Origin: an uncultured Clostridia bacterium
GTDB taxonomy: Bacteria > Bacillota > Clostridia > Christensenellales > UBA1242
Assembly (NCBI GenBank): GCA_900554955.1
Contig: USJH01000013.1
Span: 1-12,551, forward strand
DNA: 12,551 nucleotides
Reading direction: 5' to 3'
How positions within the stretch are numbered: the first letter of the stretch is position 1; every line of letters begins with the position of its first letter. Below the pieces are notes generated by a model. That model saw nothing but the letters and a program-made list of their open reading frames with translations, was not told the DNA's origin and ran no database searches. Shown here piece after piece: positions 5,949-12,551 of the stretch. A program made the position numbers and the translations under genes.

Positions 5949-5976
5949 ATTATACACCAAAAAACAATTTTGTCAA
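5949..5976 (-). promoter_or_regulatory. Strong sigma-A promoter of rplJ-rplL
   Basis: Both boxes are perfect on the minus strand: -35 TTGACA (5976-5971), a 16-base spacer and -10 TATAAT (5954-5949). This is the best-matching promoter in the window, as expected for ribosomal stalk genes. Confidence 0.9.
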
Positions 5977-6150
5977 CGGTTTATTTGATTTTATTTTGAT
6001 TTTTACTATATTCATAATATGTTATATTTTATCATCAAGTTTTCTATACTCAAATTTTTAATTTTGTTTTCAAAAAAAATAAATCAAAATTATTTTAAGT
6101 TTGAAAATGTAAAACAAAAGATTTGCTGAGACTTTTAAACACAATAACGA

Positions 6151-7524
6151 TTATTTTTGGTGGTTCGATAGAGAGCCGGAAACCCTTAATCCTTTAGGAT
6201 AATAGTTCTTCACTCTTCCAAAAACAACTTTCCCGCCGCCAAGTGGAACACCATGAAAAAGAACCACTGCAAGGCCGTTTTTGTTATCACACTCAATCTC
6301 GTTTCCAGAAAGATATTTGCTTATTGCATCTTGATTGTTTTCAAGTTCAATTTTGTTTTCAAAACTTCTTCCATATGCTTTGAAAAAGTAATGCGATGGT
6401 TCGATTCTGTCTTTTTTAAGTTCGCCAAGACAAACACCAATTGAAACAACACCAAAAGGCAAAGCACGAAGTGGAACTTTGCTGATATAAACATTATCGC
6501 CAAGTTTATAAAAACAAAAATCATCATCACCAATGGTGCTTTTCAAAAGTTGTTTTGCAAGCAATATTTCATTCTTACTTAAGCCTTGAACTTTATTTTG
6601 CCTTGCACATTCACAACCGTTTTCAGATTTTTTTATCATTTTGCAAACAAACTGCCCTTCTCCAAAATCCCCAAAAGGAAAGCACTTTCTTGAAAGTGAA
6701 GTTTTAATGCCTAAAACATCTTCACCAGCTGTCGTAACACTTTGAACATTTTCAGGAAGTGGAACAATTTCATATCCATATTCTTTTGCAAAAATTGCAA
6801 CAGTTTCTTCATCTTCTTTCCTATTAAATGTGCAAGTTGAATAGACAAGTGTTCCACCCTGCTTCAACATTTTATCAGCTTCTTTCAAAATTTGAAGTTG
6901 ACGAGTGTGGTTGAACTCTGGAAGCCCAGCATTCCATTCTGAAATGGTTTCAGACTCTTTTCTGAACATTCCCTCACCCGAACACGGAGCATCAACCAAA
7001 ATTTTATCAAAAAAGTCTGGCAAAAGCCCCGAAAGAGTTTCTGGAGCAAGGCTTGTAATCGTGCTGTTTTTAAACCCTTGCCTTTCAATGTTTGAAAGCA
7101 AAACATTTGCCCTTGCCCTTACAATTTCATTTGAAACAACAATTCCAGTTCTGTCTTTTTCTAAAATTTGCCCTGTTTTTCCACCAGGTGCGGCACAAAG
7201 GTCTAGAATATTTTCGCCATCTTTAACATCAAGTGCCAAAACTGCAAGCATGCTTGAAGGTTCTTGCAAATATATCATTCCCGCATGGTGAAAAACAGAA
7301 TTTCCAATTTTTTCATCGCTTTCAAGACAAAATAAATTGCTTTCATTTAAAATTGGTTTGATTTGATATGAAAAAAGTTTGCAAAACTCTTCAGGCTGAA
7401 CATATTCGCTGTTAACCCTAAGCCCACGTTTTGCTGGTTTTTCCATGCTTTTTACATATTTTTGATAGTCTTCTTTCAAAAGACTTTTCATGCTTTCTTC
7501 AAATTTTTCTGGTAATTTTATCAT
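6151..7524 (-). CDS. rsmF: RsmF-type rRNA cytosine-C5 methyltransferase
   Basis: 457 residues. The N-terminal part begins in family style (LPEKFEESMKSLL) and includes GLRVNSE (34-40). The SAM-dependent domain (about 75-300) has LDLCAAPGGKTGQIL (107-121), DAPCSGEGMFRK (178-189) with Cys181, and STCTFNRKEDEE (229-240) with Cys231. These two cysteines are the release and catalytic residues of the NOL1/NOP2/Sun family. GEGQFVCKM closes the domain, and the C-terminal RNA-binding region (about 315-450) ends with GGGKVVFGRVKNYYPKGLR. Known for the family: SAM-dependent m5C formation in rRNA, mostly 16S; the exact target base is inferred only. There is no ribosome site before the ATG, yet the start is right: TAA lies four codons upstream in frame and the N-terminus matches the family. 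No clear terminator is visible in the 6062-6150 gap. Confidence 0.93.
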   Translation of the reverse strand: MIKLPEKFEESMKSLLKEDYQKYVKSMEKPAKRGLRVNSEYVQPEEFCKLFSYQIKPILNESNLFCLESDEKIGNSVFHHAGMIYLQEPSSMLAVLALDVKDGENILDLCAAPGGKTGQILEKDRTGIVVSNEIVRARANVLLSNIERQGFKNSTITSLAPETLSGLLPDFFDKILVDAPCSGEGMFRKESETISEWNAGLPEFNHTRQLQILKEADKMLKQGGTLVYSTCTFNRKEDEETVAIFAKEYGYEIVPLPENVQSVTTAGEDVLGIKTSLSRKCFPFGDFGEGQFVCKMIKKSENGCECARQNKVQGLSKNEILLAKQLLKSTIGDDDFCFYKLGDNVYISKVPLRALPFGVVSIGVCLGELKKDRIEPSHYFFKAYGRSFENKIELENNQDAISKYLSGNEIECDNKNGLAVVLFHGVPLGGGKVVFGRVKNYYPKGLRVSGSLSNHQK

Positions 7525-7530
7525 GCCACA

Positions 7531-7559
7531 ATTTTAGCACACGAAAAAGCAGAGTGCAA
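7531..7559 (-). promoter_or_regulatory. Promoter of the methyltransferase gene, apparently giving a leaderless mRNA
   Basis: On the minus strand, -35 TTGCAC (7559-7554), a 17-base spacer and -10 TAAAAT (7536-7531). Only six bases separate the -10 box from the ATG, so transcription would begin at or next to the A of the start codon. This agrees with the lack of a Shine-Dalgarno sequence. The -35 match is modest. Confidence 0.55.
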
Positions 7560-7613
7560 CAATATCAGGCATAAAACCTTTCACAGTCAAAATTTGTATA
7601 TGTGTTTAAACTA

Positions 7614-7642
7614 TTTACAAAAGTCAAAACATATGCTATAAT
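7614..7642 (+). promoter_or_regulatory. Sigma-A promoter of the CorC/CNNM-family gene
   Basis: -35 TTTACA (7614-7619), a 17-base spacer, then an extended -10, TGC-TATAAT (7634-7642). The leader contains AAGGAG, though 14 bases separate it from the ATG, which is longer than usual. Confidence 0.82.
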
Positions 7643-7679
7643 ACCCTTACTATACATTTAAGGAGTAAAAAAAATATAA

Positions 7680-9092
7680 ATGGACCCCTCGGGTATTCAG
7701 TTTTTAATTTCATCAGCTTCTGCCCCAGTTTTTAAGTGGACAGATGCACTTGCCATTGCTGGCGTAATTATTCTTATTGCTTTTTCCGCATTCTTTTCAG
7801 CAAGTGAAACAGCCTTCACAAAGGCAAACATGCTTCGTCTTCGCTCATATGCAGACGAAAAGAAAAAAGGTGCAAGACGTGCAGTTTATGTTTGTGAGCA
7901 TTCAGACAAAGCGCTTTCAACAATTTTGGTTGGAAACAACCTTGTTAACATTGCTTCGACAACCATCTGCGCATATTTGTTTTCAAAATTCATTTTAAAC
8001 CCAACACTGTCAAATCTTTTGAACACTGTTATCATGACAGTTATAATTCTTACATTTGGTGAAATTTTACCAAAGTCAATTTCAAAAGCAAACCCAGACA
8101 AAGTTGCATTAAGATTCAGCGGATTTTTATATTTTCTCATGAAAGTTTTAACCCCTATCACATTTATTTTTGGTGGGCTTCAAAAACTTGCAACAAGAAA
8201 ACAAAAAGACGACACCCCAACCGTTACTGAAGACGAACTTGAAAGTATCATTGACACAATGAATGAAGAAGGTGTTATTGACAATGACGAAGCTGACATT
8301 TTGCAAGGTGCAATTGACATTAAGACCATGACGGTTTATGACATCATGACCCCAAGGGTTGACATGATTGCTGTTTCTGTTAATGACACCCTTGACACTG
8401 TAAAAGAGCTTTTCATTGAACATCAATATTCAAGAATGCCTGTTTATGAAAACGATAAAGACAATATTATTGGTGTTTTAAACCAAAAAGACTTCATGAT
8501 AAAATATCTCAAAAACGAAAAGATTGTTATCAAAGACATTATGACAACTCCATGTTTCGTTACTGAAACCATGAAGGTTGATGACGTTATTCGTTTAATG
8601 CAAAAAGAAAAGAAACATCTTCTTATTGTTCTTGATGAATATGGTGGAACAAGCGGAATTGTTTCAATGGAAGATGCGATTGAAGAAGTTGTTGGTGAAA
8701 TTTATGATGAACATGACGATGAAGAACCAACAAAAACTCCAATCACAAAAATTGCCGAAGATAAATATACTGTTGACCCAGAAGTAAGTGTTGAAGACCT
8801 TTACGATTATCTTGAAATTGAGCACCTTCCAGAAACAAGCTATTCTTCTGTTGGTGGAATGCTTTATGAACTTTCAGAAAAGCTTCCTGCTGTTGGTGAA
8901 AAATATACCGTTACTGCAATTGACGACATTTTAAATGAACATAACGACTATGTTCGAACAATAACAAATTTAACATTCACCATCACAAAGATGGACGAAC
9001 GCCGAATTGTCGAGCTTGAACTTGAAGTTAAACGTGGAACAGATGGCGAAATTATAAATAAAGAGTCTTCTGACAAAAAAGAAGAAAATTAG
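7680..9092 (+). CDS. HlyC/CorC (TlyC) family membrane protein: CNNM, CBS pair, CorC domain
   Basis: 470 residues. The CNNM/DUF21 membrane domain (about 20-175) shows FSASETAF (39-46), VGNNLVN (84-90) and GEILPKS (127-133), with helices near 22-40, 80-102, 112-129 and 145-166. Next is a Bateman module of two CBS domains (about 221-275 and 283-340), including MTPRVDM and [18 protein letters not shown] (319-336). The C-terminal CorC_HlyC domain follows (about 355-448) with [10 protein letters not shown] and the SSVGGMLYE segment, then a charged tail. Known for the family: magnesium/divalent cation efflux or ion-related transport, with CBS domains sensing nucleotides; the old hemolysin label is not good evidence of toxicity. 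An in-frame TAA just upstream fixes the ATG as the first possible start despite the long ribosome-site spacing. It has its own promoter and terminator. Confidence 0.93.
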   Translation: MDPSGIQFLISSASAPVFKWTDALAIAGVIILIAFSAFFSASETAFTKANMLRLRSYADEKKKGARRAVYVCEHSDKALSTILVGNNLVNIASTTICAYLFSKFILNPTLSNLLNTVIMTVIILTFGEILPKSISKANPDKVALRFSGFLYFLMKVLTPITFIFGGLQKLATRKQKDDTPTVTEDELESIIDTMNEEGVIDNDEADILQGAIDIKTMTVYDIMTPRVDMIAVSVNDTLDTVKELFIEHQYSRMPVYENDKDNIIGVLNQKDFMIKYLKNEKIVIKDIMTTPCFVTETMKVDDVIRLMQKEKKHLLIVLDEYGGTSGIVSMEDAIEEVVGEIYDEHDDEEPTKTPITKIAEDKYTVDPEVSVEDLYDYLEIEHLPETSYSSVGGMLYELSEKLPAVGEKYTVTAIDDILNEHNDYVRTITNLTFTITKMDERRIVELELEVKRGTDGEIINKESSDKKEEN

Positions 9093-9113
9093 TTTCAATA
9101 TAAAAAAATAAGT

Positions 9114-9139
9114 AAAAGTGGACAAAAATCCACTTTTTC
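9114..9139 (+). terminator. Terminator of the CorC/CNNM-family gene
   Basis: The nine-base stem AAAAGTGGA / TCCACTTTT (9114-9122 with 9129-9137) with loop CAAAAA is followed by a T-rich tail. It begins 22 bases after the stop codon. Confidence 0.85.
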
Positions 9140-9141
9140 TA

Positions 9142-9169
9142 TTGACTTTTTTACAAAATAAATTATACT
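9142..9169 (+). promoter_or_regulatory. Upstream promoter P1 of typA
   Basis: -35 TTGACT (9142-9147), a 16-base spacer, -10 TATACT (9164-9169). It starts immediately after the preceding terminator. Confidence 0.6.
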
Positions 9170-9170
9170 T

Positions 9171-9199
9171 TTGACTCGTATTGTAAAATAATATATAAT
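9171..9199 (+). promoter_or_regulatory. Downstream promoter P2 of typA
   Basis: -35 TTGACT (9171-9176), a 17-base spacer, -10 TATAAT (9194-9199). It lies in tandem with P1, with the -35 box two bases after the P1 -10 box; it would give a leader of about 36 bases. Confidence 0.75.
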
Positions 9200-9241
9200 A
9201 GTTATGTGATAATATAAATCTAAATTTACAGGTGAAAAAAT

Positions 9242-11065
9242 ATGATTAATAAAATAAGAAACATTGCAATCATTGCCCACGTTGACCACGGCAAAACATC
9301 TCTTGTTAACGAAATGTTAAAACAAGGTGGAGTTTTCCGTGAAAACCAACAAGTTGAAGACCGTGTAATGGACTCTAATGCTCTTGAAAGAGAACGTGGA
9401 ATTACAATTCTTTCAAAGAATGCAGCTTGCATGTATGGTGATATTAAAATCAACGTTATCGACACTCCAGGACACGCAGACTTCGGTGGAGAAGTTGAAC
9501 GTGTTTTAAAAATGGTTGATGGTGTTTTACTTGTTGTTGATGCTTTTGAAGGAACAATGCCACAAACACGTTTCGTTTTGTCAAAAGCTCTTGAACTTAA
9601 TCTTAAAGTTGTTGTTGTTGTAAACAAAATCGACCGTAAAGATGCTCGTGTTAAAGAAGTTATTGATGAAGTGCTTGAACTTTTAATGGATCTTGGTGCT
9701 TCAGACGAACAACTTGACAGCCCATTTGTGTTCTGCTCTGCCCGTCTTGGAATTGCTTCTCTTGACCCAGACAAACAAGGAACCGATTTAAAACCACTTT
9801 TCGAAACAATAGTAAACCACATTCCTGCCCCACAAGGTGACGAATCTAAACCTTTCCAAATGCTCGTTTCTTCTTGCGAACAAAACGACTTTCTTGGAAA
9901 ACTTGCAGTTGGAAAAATTGAACAAGGAATAGTTAAAGTTGGCGACACCGTTACTGTTGTAAACTTCTTCGACCCTGCTCGTAAATTCCAATTCAGAATC
10001 ACAAACCTTTTCCAACATGAAGGGCTTAAACGTGTGCCATATACACAAGCGACAATTGGTGACATTGTTTGTTTGTCAGGAAGTGATCAAATTACAATTG
10101 GTGACACAATAACTGAAAAAGAAAACCCTGTTGCTGTTGAATTTGTAAAAATCAGCGAGCCAAGTGTTGAAATGGAATTCTCTGTCAACAACAGCCCATT
10201 TGCCGGAACTGAAGGAAAATATTCAACAAGCCGTCACCTTCGTGATCGTCTTATGAAAGAAGCCGTTAAAGACCTTTCATTAAAAGTGTTTGAAACTTCA
10301 AGTGCCGACACTTTCCGAGTTCTTGGACGTGGTGAAATGCACATTTCAATTTTGATTGAAAACATGCGCCGTGATGGTCTTGAATTTCAAGTTTCAATGC
10401 CTAAGGTTATTTATAAAGAAATTGATGGTGTTAAATGCGAACCAATCGACCGCCTTACAATTGATGTTCCAGAAGAAAGTGTTGGTGCCGTTATGGGAAC
10501 AATCGGTTCGAGAAAAGGTGACCTTGTTTCAATGTCAAATATTGGAAGCAGAATTCGTCTTGAGTTTTTAATTCCTGCTCGTGGACTTTTCGGATATAAA
10601 AACCAATTCTTAACCGACACACGTGGTGAAGGCGTAATGAGCAGTGTGTTCGACAGCTATCAACCATATAAAGGTGAAATTCAACATCGTAACTTTGGTG
10701 CACTTATTGCCTATGAAACTGGCGAAGCAATTCAATATGGTCTTTACAATGCACAAGAACGTGGAAAACTCCTTGTAACTCCAGGAACTCGTGTATATGG
10801 CGGAATGATTGTCGGAATCAACCCAAAACATGAAGACATTGTTGTTAACGTTTGCAAGAAAAAACAACTCACAAACATTCGTTCTTCAGCATCAGATGAA
10901 GCACTTCGCCTTGAGCCAGTAAAACCACTTACACTTGAAGAGAGCCTTGAATTTCTTGATGAAGATGAGCTTTTGGAAGTTACGCCAATTTCTCTCCGTC
11001 TCAGAAAAATTGTTCTTGATCACGTTCAACGTGGAAGAATGGATTTCAGAAAGAAAAACGGATAA
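9242..11065 (+). CDS. typA: Translational GTPase TypA/BipA
   Basis: 607 residues, normal for the family. The GTPase domain shows G1 AHVDHGKT (12-19), the switch region ERERGITI (49-56), G3 DTPGHADFGGEVERVL (74-89) and G4 NKIDRKDAR (128-136). EF-Tu/EF-G-like domain II (about 205-300), an EF-G-type domain III starting near the GEMHIS segment, domain V and the BipA-specific C-terminal domain, ending in ITPISLRLRKIVLDHV-like sequence, follow. Known for the family: a ribosome-binding GTPase that helps 50S assembly and growth under stress or cold. The start is supported by GGTGA six bases before the ATG and by the family N-terminus. Two tandem promoters precede it and a terminator follows. All GTPase motifs are intact. 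Confidence 0.97.
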   Translation: MINKIRNIAIIAHVDHGKTSLVNEMLKQGGVFRENQQVEDRVMDSNALERERGITILSKNAACMYGDIKINVIDTPGHADFGGEVERVLKMVDGVLLVVDAFEGTMPQTRFVLSKALELNLKVVVVVNKIDRKDARVKEVIDEVLELLMDLGASDEQLDSPFVFCSARLGIASLDPDKQGTDLKPLFETIVNHIPAPQGDESKPFQMLVSSCEQNDFLGKLAVGKIEQGIVKVGDTVTVVNFFDPARKFQFRITNLFQHEGLKRVPYTQATIGDIVCLSGSDQITIGDTITEKENPVAVEFVKISEPSVEMEFSVNNSPFAGTEGKYSTSRHLRDRLMKEAVKDLSLKVFETSSADTFRVLGRGEMHISILIENMRRDGLEFQVSMPKVIYKEIDGVKCEPIDRLTIDVPEESVGAVMGTIGSRKGDLVSMSNIGSRIRLEFLIPARGLFGYKNQFLTDTRGEGVMSSVFDSYQPYKGEIQHRNFGALIAYETGEAIQYGLYNAQERGKLLVTPGTRVYGGMIVGINPKHEDIVVNVCKKKQLTNIRSSASDEALRLEPVKPLTLEESLEFLDEDELLEVTPISLRLRKIVLDHVQRGRMDFRKKNG

Positions 11066-11075
11066 TAAAAAATTT

Positions 11076-11105
11076 AAAGAAGAGATTTGTTCTCTTCTTT
11101 TTTTA
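11076..11105 (+). terminator. Terminator of typA
   Basis: A ten-base stem AAAGAAGAGA / TCTCTTCTTT (11076-11085 with 11091-11100) around TTTGT, followed by more T. It begins 11 bases after the stop codon. Confidence 0.9.
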
Positions 11106-11171
11106 TGCAAAAATAAAATTAAAGTCGAATAATTTTAATATTCTTTCACAAAATAAAAACAGGAGAAAATC

Positions 11172-12218
11172 ATGAAAAAAGTTTTTAAAGTTCTGTTTTT
11201 ATTTACTCTCATTTTTTCTTTCACATCACTTCTTCCAGCATGTTCTAAACGTTCATCACAATCAAACGAAGCTGCGAAAGTAAAAATTGAAGACACCACC
11301 TATCCTTCCCTTTCTGAAGCAGTAAAAAACGCAAAAAGTGGTGATACCATTCGTGTTTTTGATGATGTTTTAGAAAATCGAAACATTCTTATTGATAAAC
11401 CACTTTCTATTGTCGGCGTCAAAAACCATAATAATATCAATCCTAAATTCTATGGTTCTTTCACTATAAATGCTTCTGGCGAAAACGACATCGTAACCAT
11501 TAACGGGCTTGACATTATTCATAAAGGAACAGCTGAAAATAGCAACGAAAACAACACAAAAATCGGCATAAATCTTGTTGACGGTGGAGTAACAATAAAA
11601 GAAAACAAAATTTCACTAGACAATGAAAAAGAAACCGACAAAAACGTTGCTGGCATAATCCTTTCACGAAAAAATGATTCAATAAATACAATGCCGATGA
11701 TTGTTAAAGGAAACACTTTTGGAAACTATTTAGATAAGTCTGAAGGAAATTGTGCTCTTGTTGTTAAAAGTGCAAAAGATAATGCATTTCAAAACATTGT
11801 TCTTAATAATGAAAATCTATATCGACAAAACTCATTTTCATTCGCACAAAGCGGAAACCAATTTTTATCAATACGATATGAGCAAGACCCATATAAAATC
11901 AACTATTTTGTAACAAGTTCTTCAAAAGAACTTCTAGATAAACTTACAAACAATCAATCTTTGTCTGATTCAACATTCATTTTAAAAAATGCAACCGAAC
12001 AAGCTGAAAAACTTGAAAATAAAATTCCAATATATAAAAAAACCGTCGTATGGTTTGAAGGAAACAAACCTTTAGATTTAAGTGAAAATGTTTTTGAGCT
12101 TCAAGGGACAATCAACTTTGAATCTGATGCAAAAAATGCAACAATAGAGAAAAAATCAAACACAGCATCAGTCATTAAAAATAAAAACAAAAAAATTGAA
12201 AACATCACAATTGTCTAA
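11172..12218 (+). CDS. Lipoprotein, probable right-handed beta-helix (pectin-lyase-like fold)
   Basis: 348 residues. The N-terminus MKKVFKVLFLFTLIFSF is a lipoprotein signal peptide ending in LLPAC, so Cys24 would be lipid-modified; Pro at the -2 position is unusual for a lipobox. A Ser/Gln/Asn-rich linker follows. From about residue 43 the stretch YPSLSEAVKNAKSGDTIRVF, then ILIDKPLSIVGV and repeated short strands with Asn/Gly turns (to about 230), fits the entry to a pectin-lyase-type beta-helix. No polysaccharide-lyase catalytic motif is recognisable. The last third is rich in Lys, Glu and Asn, and I do not recognise it. It probably sits on the outer face of the membrane; the ligand is unknown. 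ATG follows CAGGAG. No convincing promoter is visible in the 11106-11160 gap, so it may depend on weak or read-through transcription. Confidence 0.7.
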   Translation: MKKVFKVLFLFTLIFSFTSLLPACSKRSSQSNEAAKVKIEDTTYPSLSEAVKNAKSGDTIRVFDDVLENRNILIDKPLSIVGVKNHNNINPKFYGSFTINASGENDIVTINGLDIIHKGTAENSNENNTKIGINLVDGGVTIKENKISLDNEKETDKNVAGIILSRKNDSINTMPMIVKGNTFGNYLDKSEGNCALVVKSAKDNAFQNIVLNNENLYRQNSFSFAQSGNQFLSIRYEQDPYKINYFVTSSSKELLDKLTNNQSLSDSTFILKNATEQAEKLENKIPIYKKTVVWFEGNKPLDLSENVFELQGTINFESDAKNATIEKKSNTASVIKNKNKKIENITIV

Positions 12219-12304
12219 AATTGAAATTATATTTGTAAAAAATAGATTGTTTTTAATAAAATTTATACAAATGAAAAATCAAATTCTAAAATTTGCTTCA
12301 TTTC

Positions 12305-12338
12305 AAAAAAAAGAGCCTTAAATTCAAAGCTCTTTTTT
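12305..12338. terminator. Bidirectional terminator between the lipoprotein and the last gene
   Basis: The arm AAAAAAGAGC (12307-12316) pairs with GCTCTTTTTT (12329-12338) around a 12-base loop. With A and T runs on its two sides it can end transcripts from both directions; it lies 10 bases from the stop of the convergent gene. Confidence 0.8.
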
Positions 12339-12348
12339 ATCTCTTTTT

Positions 12349-12551
12349 TTATATTTCAACTTTAAACAATTGAACATCACCATAATAAAGAATGCATTCA
12401 CCTGTTAGAGTTTTCGCAGTAACCAAATATAAAACAACATCTTGCTTTTCGGTTGATTTAAATGCGATTGTTGTTTTCTTTTCTGTTCCAACCATAAAGT
12501 TTGAAGCAGTATTCACTTTTTTGTCATTTTGTTTTAAAACAAACTTAGATG
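12349..12551 (-). CDS. C-terminal fragment of an unrecognised protein, cut by the window edge
   Basis: On the minus strand an open frame runs in from the window edge for 66 residues and ends at TAA (12351-12349). It reads SKFVLKQNDKKVNTASNF at the start of the fragment and VQLFKVEI at its end. The composition alternates hydrophobic and polar residues (for example TTIAFKS, DVVLYLVTA, ECILYYGDV), which suggests beta strands, perhaps a beta-sandwich domain at the end of a larger, possibly exported protein. No family is recognised. The terminator just beyond the stop supports that it is a real gene end. Confidence 0.6.
   Translation of the reverse strand, partial: SKFVLKQNDKKVNTASNFMVGTEKKTTIAFKSTEKQDVVLYLVTAKTLTGECILYYGDVQLFKVEI

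Noticed and set aside
6062..6150. Possible terminator after the methyltransferase gene
   Set aside because: Only loose AT-rich complementarity (TTTTGTTTT-type tracts) without a G/C-containing stem next to a T run.
9226..10065. Long minus-strand open frame of 279 codons across typA
   Set aside because: It lies antisense to a certain typA with intact GTPase motifs; its Ser/Arg-rich low-complexity composition is what the complement of Lys/Glu/Val-rich codons gives.
12280..12295. Inverted repeat CAAATT-CTAA-AATTTG in the gap after the lipoprotein gene
   Set aside because: A six-base AT-only match in very AT-rich DNA; chance is likely and no promoter or site is associated.
1..12551. CRISPR array, insertion sequence, prophage genes, tRNA or rRNA
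   Set aside because: No regularly spaced repeats, transposase or integrase motifs, phage structural genes or tRNA-like cloverleaf sequence were seen.

Overview
The window is AT-rich chromosomal DNA that looks like it comes from a low-GC Gram-positive bacterium (Bacillota, probably a Clostridia-type gut lineage). The case rests on near-consensus sigma-A promoters (TTGACA / TATAAT), AGGAG-type ribosome binding sites, A/T-flanked hairpin terminators after most genes, a Firmicutes-style L10 leader in front of rplJL, and Firmicutes families such as the YugP-type zinc peptidase and DUF1540. The genus cannot be told from the sequence alone.

Layout, left to right. 1-627 (+): 3' part of a membrane zinc metallopeptidase. 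714-2117 (-): a two-gene unit of a small three-helix membrane protein followed by a membrane-anchored class-3 lipase; each end of this unit carries a copy of the same 30-bp hairpin. 2187-3283 (-): a P-loop kinase-like protein followed by rplI, each with its own promoter. 3351-3647 (+): a cysteine-rich protein with two DUF1540 units. 3743-4766 (-): a Fic-domain protein whose motif has Gln where the catalytic His should be, driven by a promoter with a perfect palindrome in its spacer. 4802-5976 (-): rplJ-rplL with a strong promoter, an L10 leader and an attenuator. 6151-7559 (-): an RsmF-type rRNA m5C methyltransferase that may be translated from a leaderless mRNA. 7614-9139 (+): a CNNM/CorC-family membrane protein with CBS domains. 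9142-11105 (+): typA/bipA behind two tandem promoters. 11172-12218 (+): a lipoprotein that looks like a beta-helix protein. 12349-12551 (-): the 3' end of an unrecognised gene.

Most genes form one- or two-gene units with their own promoter and terminator. The common theme is ribosome synthesis and function (L9, L10, L7/L12, an rRNA methyltransferase, TypA) mixed with envelope proteins (peptidase, lipase, CorC-like protein, lipoprotein). I see no CRISPR array, transposase, phage module, tRNA or rRNA. I find no convincing new multi-gene system. The parts most worth a second look are the His-to-Gln Fic protein with its candidate operator, the lipase unit bracketed by duplicated hairpins, and the apparently leaderless methyltransferase gene.
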